A DNA stretch of 9,993 bases. Origin: Spirochaetota bacterium. Lineage in GTDB: Bacteria > Spirochaetota > UBA4802 > JAFGJZ01. Below the pieces are notes generated by a model. The model was not told the origin of the DNA, searched no databases, and saw only the letters and a list, made by a program, of their open reading frames with translations. This document shows positions 1-5,804 of the stretch, piece by piece (within the stretch, counting starts at the first letter, position 1; each line of letters starts with the position of its first letter). A program made the translations under genes and the position numbers. The stretch is from the NCBI GenBank assembly GCA_023396665.1, contig JAEWVL010000262.1, positions 1 to 9,993 on the forward strand, in the 5' to 3' direction.

Positions 1-10
1 TGTATGAAAT

Positions 11-121
11 TTATTTGTTCGTATCCGCTTTGTCGTCGAATGGTATTATATGACTAATGAAATACAGTGCGATAAAGGTCTTTGGATGTGCGTATTTTTG
101 AGAAAAGTATTCTAAATCTGG
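11..121 (-). other. Open, coding-like frame beyond the cas1 break, unidentified
   Basis: Immediately past the cas1 stop, a different reading frame stays open for 36 codons from about 121 to a TAA at 11-13. It starts PDLEYFSQKYAHPK and ends DDKADTNK. The composition looks protein-like, but I do not recognise a family and it is not the missing C-terminal part of Cas1. It could be the end of another gene joined to cas1 by a deletion or insertion, or chance. It has no start codon of its own. The rest of bases 1-111 shows no repeat array, no cas2 and no RNA gene. Confidence 0.2.
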
Positions 122-762
122 GTAATAAGAGTGTATACGAAAGATAGCAAGGCATTCACCTCATCAAGGGGGGGATACTTAGACCTGCCGTTAAAATGCA
201 AGCCCTGCTCTTTCGAACTGATCATGGCATCGAAACACGAAAAGTACGCGGATGAGCACTCACCCTCAATGCCCCTCAGAATATCGAGAGAATCGGTTTT
301 TTCAATATATCGAATCGCATTTTTTAAATGAGCGGCTGCTTTCGAAATTTTATTGTTTTCGTCACATTCCGGATGATTCCGCAGGTGTCGCATTAATACA
401 TAACGTGAATTTTTGATTTTAGCCGCAACAATATGACGGGCAACCGACAATGAATCCTCTTCGCTGTCCGACATCTTGTACTGTTTCTTTCGCAATAACA
501 CGTTACCGTGCTGCCTGCCGACAACACTGGCCTGATATTTGCCATGAAAAGACAGATAGGAAATCGCGATATTGTTTTCGGTACAGTAGGCCATTAGCGC
601 CGGCGATACCGGCTGATAACCGAAAAGCACTATGTTCTGAATGGTCTGAACCGGAGCCTGAAGAACTTTCTTCTTATCAAGAACAACCACAAAGGTCATA
701 CCTTCCTTGTGAACATAAGCATCAGGGTTCGTTATGTAAAGTGTGTTCGCATGTTTCTTCAT
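112..762 (-). pseudogene. cas1: Type I-C Cas1 integrase, C-terminally truncated
   Basis: Cas1 is the integrase that inserts new spacers into the CRISPR array together with Cas2. The start (MKKHANTLYITNPDAY) and the block LRGIEGECSSAYF at residues 162-174 are typical of type I-C Cas1; E166 is the likely first metal-binding Glu. The frame ends at residue 216, just after NALLSFVYTLITQ, which in intact relatives lies mid-protein; the family is about 340 residues long. The His and acidic residue that complete the active site are therefore missing. None of the three frames downstream resumes Cas1 homology, so this looks like a deletion or insertion junction and not a point frameshift. The start overlaps the end of cas4 by 41 bases, as in a translationally coupled operon. 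Probably inactive in spacer acquisition. Confidence 0.88.
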
Positions 763-1384
763 TTTCTTCGTATAACCCCCTGATGTAATTTAGTGTCTTT
801 TTGTCACCGGCACGCGGCATGCACTCTTCGAACAAGGAACAGGATTGGCACTTTTTCATGTACTTCGCTTTCGGTATTGCACCTGATTCAACCATTCGAT
901 GAATGTCAGCAATCAGCGCCTCGGTCTTTTCACGCAGCTTCGCGTCAATATCAACGGACAGTCTTCTTCTCGGTCTGCCGTAGTATATGGCAGCCTTCGG
1001 AACCTTATAAGCGGTCATCTCTTCAATGCAAATAGCCTGAGCACACAACTGCCCGAGGTCTGAAATATCCATCTTCGGTTTTCCGGCTTTATATTCGACC
1101 GGATATGGCACGGTCGTGCCATCAGGTAAGGTTGTAAATTCAACCAGATCGGTTTTCCCTGTAATACCAAGACGCTCGCTGCGAAGCACCATTCCCCTGA
1201 CAATATGAGTATCTCGCTGATGCTCCTCGTTTTCTCCATGAACACGTTCATGCATTATTCGCCCCCTGGCTGTAAGCGAGTTTTCATTCCATAAATTAGC
1301 GACATGAATCAGGCCGCATTGCCGCGGGCAGAACACATAATGCTGAATCGCGGATATCATGATAAACTGATCTTCACTGTACAT
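722..1384 (-). CDS. cas4: Cas4 exonuclease of the type I-C adaptation module
   Basis: Cas4 is an iron-sulfur RecB-family nuclease that trims prespacers and selects PAM-bearing ends for Cas1-Cas2. The start MYSEDQFIMISAIQHYVFCPRQ is the usual type I-C Cas4 opening. C19 and the C-terminal cluster C179-x2-C182-x5-C188 fit the four iron-sulfur ligands. The RecB nuclease core shows GKTDLVEF (D79), PVEYKAGK (E97, K99) and a Gln motif near Q112. At 220 residues it is full length. The ATG at 1384 lies inside the end of the upstream transposase gene, an 11-base overlap, with only a weak GGCG ahead of it, so its translation may depend on coupling to that gene. It looks intact, but its partner Cas1 is broken. 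Confidence 0.93.
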   Translation of the reverse strand: MYSEDQFIMISAIQHYVFCPRQCGLIHVANLWNENSLTARGRIMHERVHGENEEHQRDTHIVRGMVLRSERLGITGKTDLVEFTTLPDGTTVPYPVEYKAGKPKMDISDLGQLCAQAICIEEMTAYKVPKAAIYYGRPRRRLSVDIDAKLREKTEALIADIHRMVESGAIPKAKYMKKCQSCSLFEECMPRAGDKKTLNYIRGLYEENEETCEHTLHNEP

Positions 1385-2075
1385 CGCCGCGAATCCATTC
1401 GGGAAAAAGATCGTCGAGCTGCCATTGCAACAGATTTCTGTTTATGTATTTTCTTATTCGAAGCAAAGTATCATCATTTCTTATTATATGATCATGAAAT
1501 AGTTTCTGCCAGACCGCTTGTCGCGGGGTGTTACGTATCTCATTGATTCTTTTTGTGGACACCGATTTGAACCCTGCCACAAACGATGAAATCGATTTCG
1601 GTGACCGGTATGGCTGGGTATGCGCCGGTGGTTCCCGGTTGTATGATTCATTTTTCGGGGCAATGATTGACCCGTTGCAATTTTGCCGTTGGGGTTCATT
1701 TTTGATATGATCGGATTGTTCGTAGGGTTGTATACGTAGGGACGCACGGCCGTGCGTCCCTACGGCGCCGCCATTATCATCACCTACGCGATACCCGACA
1801 ACGTCCGGTTTTATTTCAATAACCGCGTGAATATGATTGGGCATGATACAAAATGTATCACACGACAATTCGTTTCGAATATCAAACGACCGCATCCATT
1901 CATGATGAACAATTTTACCATAGTCGGACAGATGCATCTGCGCATTGATGATTTCACCCAATATGCATTTTCGCCCGGCTGTGCAGATCGTGATAAAATA
2001 CCGTCCCGGCCACGAATAATCCCATCCGTGACGGCGAAACGATTCGTTTCGGTATTTGTTTTTGTACAGAGACAT
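1374..2075 (-). CDS. REP-associated tyrosine transposase (RAYT, IS200-like Y1 family)
   Basis: RAYTs are single-copy relatives of IS200/IS605 transposases thought to mobilise or maintain REP palindromes. Residues 1-90 have the family opening (RYFITICTAGR) and the HUH-type motif MPNHIHAVIEI, with H81 and H83. Residues 164-220 match the C-terminal part: SFVAGFKSVSTKRINEIRN, then HDHIIRNDD and RIRKYINRN. Between them is a low-complexity segment of roughly 65 residues, part of which (VGTHGRAS) is encoded by a REP palindrome. I cannot place the catalytic Tyr with confidence: from residue 157 onward the only Tyr is Y210. The gene starts one base after the stop of the 94-residue gene, has no strong ribosome site, and ends 11 bases inside cas4, so it is embedded in the cas operon. 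It could be mobile, or captured and inactive. Confidence 0.85.
   Translation of the reverse strand: MSLYKNKYRNESFRRHGWDYSWPGRYFITICTAGRKCILGEIINAQMHLSDYGKIVHHEWMRSFDIRNELSCDTFCIMPNHIHAVIEIKPDVVGYRVGDDNGGAVGTHGRASLRIQPYEQSDHIKNEPQRQNCNGSIIAPKNESYNREPPAHTQPYRSPKSISSFVAGFKSVSTKRINEIRNTPRQAVWQKLFHDHIIRNDDTLLRIRKYINRNLLQWQLDDLFPEWIRGDVQ
1735..1764. repeat. Perfect 30-base REP palindrome inside the RAYT coding sequence
   Basis: Each half is CGTAGGGACGCACGG and its exact complement, with no loop bases and no mismatch. On the transposase strand it encodes part of VGTHGRAS in frame, so it does not break the protein. The core GTAGGG-x-CGCAC is shared with the hairpin at 2415-2458, which marks both as one REP family. 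A second partial copy of the end (CGTAGGG) lies at 1721-1727. Confidence 0.92.
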
Positions 2076-2076
2076 T

Positions 2077-2361
2077 CTATTTTGCCGCTTTTTTGTTTCG
2101 TTTCGATTTCAGTTTTACGAAGCACTGCAGTTCATCAATCAGTTTGCGGCATTCATCGATATTAAGAACAAGCTGATCGCTATAGGGATGACCGTTTTTA
2201 ATAGTCTGCCAAATATGCCGTAGTTTGATAGCAAGGGGGACCTTTCTGTTTCCTGACCAGATATAATGAGCGACGTACAGCAAATCATCATCGTCATTTT
2301 CTTCATATTCAAGCTGCATCAGTTCCGAATGGCAGTCGCATTCGATGAATATTCGTTTCAA
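2077..2361 (-). CDS. Small protein of unknown function (94 aa) in the cas operon
   Basis: I do not recognise a named family. The protein has a Cys/His cluster near the start (IECDCHSEL, C8 and C10), an acidic stretch (EENDDDD, residues 20-26), a central segment with IKLRHIWQTIKNGHPYSDQLVLN, and a Lys-rich tail. It resembles in outline small hypothetical proteins seen in phage and accessory regions, but that is from memory. The start codon is TTG at 2361, supported by GAGG seven bases upstream. It ends one base before the RAYT start, so the two are likely co-translated. It sits between cas7 and cas4, where type I-C operons normally have nothing. It could be a passenger of the RAYT insert, a CRISPR accessory protein or an inhibitor; the sequence does not decide. 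Confidence 0.7.
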   Translation of the reverse strand: MKRIFIECDCHSELMQLEYEENDDDDLLYVAHYIWSGNRKVPLAIKLRHIWQTIKNGHPYSDQLVLNIDECRKLIDELQCFVKLKSKRNKKAAK

Positions 2362-2414
2362 TAGAAAACCTCACTAATTGGTTATTCCGCATAATGGGAT
2401 AATAATGCAATAGA

Positions 2415-2458
2415 CCCGCCGGGTAGGGGCGCACAGCCATGCGCCCCTACCCGGCGGG
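2415..2458. repeat. REP hairpin between cas7 and the 94-residue gene
   Basis: A 19-base-pair perfect stem (2415-2433 with 2440-2458) closes a six-base loop, CAGCCA. The inner arm GTAGGGGCGCA matches the palindrome inside the RAYT gene except for one base. The outer arm CCCGCCGG is not in the other copy. The 107-base gap between cas7 and the 94-residue gene is otherwise AT-rich. No U-run follows it on the cas strand, so it is not a classic terminator, but so stable a stem could lower transcription of, or stabilise, the mRNA upstream of the inserted genes. Confidence 0.92.
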
Positions 2459-2468
2459 AAATACGGTG

Positions 2469-3302
2469 TTATAATTTTTCGATCAGGTCAATGCCTGTCG
2501 GCAATTTCTTATCTATGGATATTTCGTAATCTTTAAAATCGCGAGGCAGTTCTGCTTTTTTTGTGATGGTCAGCTTATCAAATAACTCGCCTGACCTTGC
2601 ACTGCCGAGATGATTTGCATGCTTGAATATGATCAATTTGCGCGGATTCATTTCTCCTCGTGCAGCGGCGCGATCATGTTCAAATGCATTGATAAGAGAT
2701 TCCCAGAGCAGCTCAAGGTCATCTTCAGAAAAACCGGTTTTTGCCGCATCTACCGCAGAGACGAAACCATGCATTCGGTAAAGAGCATAGGGGACAGTGG
2801 CTTTACGGCCAAATGTTGAGGCGTGTTCTCGAGATTCCTGTGCTTTTGCCTCTTTCTCTGTGGTGACCGCACACCGGGTAATTGAATGTTCGGCTTGATA
2901 TATCCTGTCTTCAGATCGCGAAAAGGTAAATTGTACAGGCCCTCTGACAGTACCTGCTCCCTTATCGCCTGTACTTAATACTGCACCAAATGTTCTGACG
3001 TCAAAATATTGTTTCGATATGCTTTTCTGACGATCTGATGGTTTATCACCTTTTGCTTTATCAATAATATTATTAAGTATGTTGTCTTGTCTGATGAAAA
3101 TGTCGTATGGACTGTTAAAAGAATGTTTCAATGAAACATAATTTCTAACTTTTCTCTTTATACAAACATCGGTCACAATTCCTTCCTGGTTCTCGGCATC
3201 CGCCCGAGGCAGATTGGCCTGGTCGGGATCGCCATTCGGATTACCATCTTTGACATCAAATAAAAAAACAAAATCATACCGGTTTTTAATTACTTCGCTC
3301 AT
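2469..3302 (-). CDS. cas7: Cas7 (Csd2), type I-C Cascade backbone
   Basis: Cas7 subunits polymerise along the crRNA to form the spine of the interference complex. The 277-residue protein shows the family blocks in order: NPNGDPDQANLPRAD near the start, VTDVCIKRKVRNYV, YFDVRTFGAVLSTG, GTVRGPVQFTFSRS, EHSITRCAVTTEKEA, FGRKATVPYALYRMHGF and FEHDRAAARGEM, then KLIIFKH. Length is normal for Csd2. I place the start at 3302 because the ATG is preceded by AAGGAGA with about five bases spacing and the family begins there; a farther ATG at 3338 lies inside cas8c and has no such site. It starts one base after the cas8c stop. Downstream lies a REP hairpin and the foreign insert. Confidence 0.96.
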   Translation of the reverse strand: MSEVIKNRYDFVFLFDVKDGNPNGDPDQANLPRADAENQEGIVTDVCIKRKVRNYVSLKHSFNSPYDIFIRQDNILNNIIDKAKGDKPSDRQKSISKQYFDVRTFGAVLSTGDKGAGTVRGPVQFTFSRSEDRIYQAEHSITRCAVTTEKEAKAQESREHASTFGRKATVPYALYRMHGFVSAVDAAKTGFSEDDLELLWESLINAFEHDRAAARGEMNPRKLIIFKHANHLGSARSGELFDKLTITKKAELPRDFKDYEISIDKKLPTGIDLIEKL

Positions 3303-3303
3303 A

Positions 3304-3723
3304 TCATTCTCCTTTTTCTTCAGAATGCTCAAGTGCATCCTTTAATTCTTTATTTTCAGCAGCCTTTTTGAATGTTTCATTTTTCTGGTGATAATATCCT
3401 ATCGCAAATTGACCCTGTTCTTCAAGGCTGAATACCAACGGAAATCCATTGATCCTTGCAAACAGCGCCTGTAATTCCTTATCAAGAATCACCGCAAGAC
3501 CCGGTTTTTCTCCCTGTAACTTTGACAAGTGATTCTGTGACATCCGCATCAACCGTCCGAATGCTGACGAAGGACTAGTTGAAGCGAATGAGAAAAACCT
3601 CTCTCGTATGCCTGCATTGGTTTTACCTAAAGCCGCGCGCTGTATGCCTTCGAGTACGGAAAAAATCCTGCCACAGACGTATGCCGTTGAATTGTTAAGC
3701 TCATCAATCGACTCTTTCATCAT
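3304..3723 (-). CDS. cas11c: Cas11c small subunit from an internal start in cas8c
   Basis: Type I-C Cascades contain a small subunit, Cas11c, made by internal initiation near the 3' end of cas8c; it lines the belly of the complex and stabilises the DNA. Here codons 457-458 of cas8c are ATG ATG, preceded by GGAGG at 3728-3732, four bases from the first and seven from the second ATG. In the parent frame this reads NNGGYMMKESIDE. The product is 139 or 138 residues, helical in composition (MKESIDELNNSTAYVCGRIF and so on), close to the size of known Cas11c. I see the ribosome site directly; the role is by family knowledge. It shares the stop codon with cas8c. Confidence 0.8.
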   Translation of the reverse strand: MMKESIDELNNSTAYVCGRIFSVLEGIQRAALGKTNAGIRERFFSFASTSPSSAFGRLMRMSQNHLSKLQGEKPGLAVILDKELQALFARINGFPLVFSLEEQGQFAIGYYHQKNETFKKAAENKELKDALEHSEEKGE

Positions 3724-5091
3724 ATAACCTCCGTTATTGTTATTTCTGTTTAATGTAATTTTAATCAGTGCCGCTCTGTCTGCAGTCACTCCCTTGTCAT
3801 CAACCCTTGTCCGTTTAAGCACCGAAGTCAGTACCCACAACGGTATTGATTGCTTTTTAAGAGCAGCTCTCCATAAGAGTACTGCAATTCGTGAAGAGGT
3901 AACATCGTTTTGCGATTTCTCATTGTGGGCGGATCGGGCAAGATCATAGAGTCGTGAGTAATGTGTTTTCTGCCTTTGCAGTGAGTAATCAAATTCGTCG
4001 ATTGCAATATCTTTGAACCAGAGCGATATTGCCTGCTGTACATCAGATAAACTTTGCTCTATCCAGTCGCGTACCGCTATTCTTGCGGCAGCACCGGAGA
4101 GTGAAAACGAGTAAAAGTAATCACTGTCAACTTTAGCTTTTGATTTCGCTTTCGCGACCGAGTCAAATAGCGCGACAATATCACCTTCTTTTGGTTCCTC
4201 TAATAGATCAATTTCGGCTACCGCACTATTGTTTCGTGTCCAGAAGACCATTGCGGTATCTGCACTATTCCGACGAAAAGGATATCGATTTGAATAACGA
4301 AAATAGTCTTTTTCCTTACCTTTCGAATCAGTATATTTTTGTTCTGTTCCATTATTCAATAACCAATTTAAGCCTTCAACGTAGGTGCGAGCACAATTTG
4401 TACACACTGATGAATTGTTGTTTCCTGATAAATCATATGATTCGAATGCTTTTTCATTATACGAAACGAGAGTGCATCCGGCAACTTGACCATCAGGCAC
4501 ATTTTTTATAACACCATGTGGTATATCTTCGACCGGATAGTCACTTGTTCCACAAATAGAGCAACGTTTCTTTTTCTTTATAAGTAGTTCCCGCTGTAAT
4601 TTCTCATATTGTTTTATGATTTCCTTATATACAGCTTTTTCTTCATGAATCCTTTTGCTCATACCCTCAACACGAAATGCAATATTTCCAGATCGTTCTT
4701 TTTCTGTTAATTGCTTTTCAAAATTATCAACGGCTTTCTTGATGCCTTTTGCCTTGTTCTTTTCATAAAACAGAAAGACCGGCTCGAGAACTGTTAATGA
4801 TTTGTAGAGATTGAGCTTTTCAATGTAAAGATTATGCTTCTTCTCTTCTCCATTGTATGCAAGAACCTCTTCGGCTTTATCAAGCAATAGACGAGCCTTG
4901 CCTTTTTTTGCGGTTATTGCTTCAGCTGGACGTAATATCTTCTCGATTGGTTCGAATCTTACGAAAGAACCATCCTTATCGATTATCAAATCTATTGAAA
5001 TAGGCTCATCTTTTATCGCATCGTGAACTAGCTTGCTTTCTGAATTAATTTCACGAAGTTTTTTACCAAGATCGCTCAGTTCGCGAATCAT
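3304..5091 (-). CDS. cas8c: Cas8c (Csd1), type I-C Cascade large subunit
   Basis: Cas8c recognises the PAM and opens the target DNA. At 595 residues it fits the family. Recognisable blocks are the N-terminal ISIDLIIDKDGSF (31-43), GCTLVSYNEKAFESYD (205-220), NNSSVCTNCARTYVEGLNWLL (225-245), YPFRRNSADTAMVFW (270-284) and IPLWVLTSVLKR (416-427). Two Cys pairs, C177/C180 and C230/C233, flank the central block and look like a zinc-binding site. Such pairs are absent from the Cas8c sequences I remember best, which have small residues there. The ATG overlaps the cas5 stop as ATGA, with GGAGG seven bases upstream. The last 139 codons also encode Cas11c from an internal start. Confidence 0.95.
   Translation of the reverse strand: MIRELSDLGKKLREINSESKLVHDAIKDEPISIDLIIDKDGSFVRFEPIEKILRPAEAITAKKGKARLLLDKAEEVLAYNGEEKKHNLYIEKLNLYKSLTVLEPVFLFYEKNKAKGIKKAVDNFEKQLTEKERSGNIAFRVEGMSKRIHEEKAVYKEIIKQYEKLQRELLIKKKKRCSICGTSDYPVEDIPHGVIKNVPDGQVAGCTLVSYNEKAFESYDLSGNNNSSVCTNCARTYVEGLNWLLNNGTEQKYTDSKGKEKDYFRYSNRYPFRRNSADTAMVFWTRNNSAVAEIDLLEEPKEGDIVALFDSVAKAKSKAKVDSDYFYSFSLSGAAARIAVRDWIEQSLSDVQQAISLWFKDIAIDEFDYSLQRQKTHYSRLYDLARSAHNEKSQNDVTSSRIAVLLWRAALKKQSIPLWVLTSVLKRTRVDDKGVTADRAALIKITLNRNNNNGGYMMKESIDELNNSTAYVCGRIFSVLEGIQRAALGKTNAGIRERFFSFASTSPSSAFGRLMRMSQNHLSKLQGEKPGLAVILDKELQALFARINGFPLVFSLEEQGQFAIGYYHQKNETFKKAAENKELKDALEHSEEKGE
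3728..3732 (-). promoter_or_regulatory. Internal ribosome binding site GGAGG for Cas11c
   Basis: A consensus GGAGG inside the cas8c coding sequence, encoding the Gly-Gly of NNGGYMM, sits at proper spacing before tandem in-frame ATG codons. It is as strong as the sites in front of cas5 and cas8c themselves, which argues for real use. Confidence 0.8.
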
Positions 5092-5792
5092 AGCTCAGCC
5101 TCCATCTTCTCAAATTCATAGAGTACTGCAGAAATCTCTGAATCCTTCTCGGGTCTGTGGTGTGAAGACTCCATCATTTTCATGTTCTCAATAATCTCGC
5201 AATTGAGAATACCGTCAACAACCGCAACATCATAAAAGAACAGAGGTGACGGCTTGCCGTCGGCATCATAGAAGATATCGAAGAGCATACTGCCGATGGG
5301 TATTATAGACGGCAAAGGTTTATCATTACTATCGGGAAGCATAAACTCAGCAGCAAACTCTCGTGTACCAAGAAAGGGACGCCGGTAGCACTGACCTTTA
5401 TTAACACGTCGGTTGAACATCTCTGTGTATTTCTTGGGTGGATTTACTTTTGATGGTTCCCGTTGATATACTGATGCCTCGATAATATACGCTACATTTT
5501 TCAGTATAATGCTGTTTCGCTGTGTTCGTTTGTCTTCAATGACTATCTCATTTTTACCCTGTTTGGCATTAATCTCATTACGCTTTATCGAAAAGAATAG
5601 AACCGGATTAAGTACGATTATTCTTCGAACATACCACTGAAACTCCGGCTTCCACAAGATTGAGTCGAGTATGCCCCTTGCTGCAGAAGGTGTCATACAG
5701 GGGTAGGTCATCCGCTCGACCTTTAAATCGGGACGGGTAAAACAGGCAAACTCTCCGCTTACCTTGACTCGTACAACCTCTTTATCAAGCAT
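5088..5792 (-). CDS. cas5c: Cas5 (Cas5d/Cas5c) crRNA-processing subunit
   Basis: In type I-C, which lacks Cas6, Cas5 both cuts the pre-crRNA and caps the 5' handle in Cascade. The protein has the family opening VSGEFACFTRPDLKVERMTYP, then TPSAARGILDSILWKPEFQWYVRRI and KKYTEMFNRRVNKGQCYRR followed by PFLGTREFAAEF. I chose the ATG at 5792 (234 residues) because GGAGG lies five bases before it; an ATG at 5804 abuts the cas3 stop but has no ribosome site. Compared by eye with the Bacillus halodurans enzyme (Tyr46, Lys116, His117), the Lys is kept (K121 here), Tyr46 is Leu (L46) and His117 is Tyr (Y122). The cas8c start overlaps its stop by four bases. Confidence 0.94.
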   Translation of the reverse strand: MLDKEVVRVKVSGEFACFTRPDLKVERMTYPCMTPSAARGILDSILWKPEFQWYVRRIIVLNPVLFFSIKRNEINAKQGKNEIVIEDKRTQRNSIILKNVAYIIEASVYQREPSKVNPPKKYTEMFNRRVNKGQCYRRPFLGTREFAAEFMLPDSNDKPLPSIIPIGSMLFDIFYDADGKPSPLFFYDVAVVDGILNCEIIENMKMMESSHHRPEKDSEISAVLYEFEKMEAEL

Positions 5793-5804
5793 CACTGCCT
5801 CCAT

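Noticed and set aside
1..135. A simple frameshift as the reason for short Cas1
   Set aside because: I translated all three continuing frames; none shows the expected Cas1 continuation after NALLSFVYTL.
1374..2075. RAYT declared catalytically dead because no Tyr lies in the expected helix
   Set aside because: The position of the nucleophile varies between RAYT groups and I could not align it reliably by eye, so absence is not shown.
1752..2165. Plus-strand open frame of 137 codons
   Set aside because: It lies antisense to the RAYT and the 94-residue gene, has no ribosome site or recognisable motif, and begins inside the REP palindrome.
2362..2414. Separate promoter for the 94-residue gene
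   Set aside because: TTGCAT could serve as a -35, but the sequence 17 bases on (GAATAA) is a poor -10, so I do not claim it.
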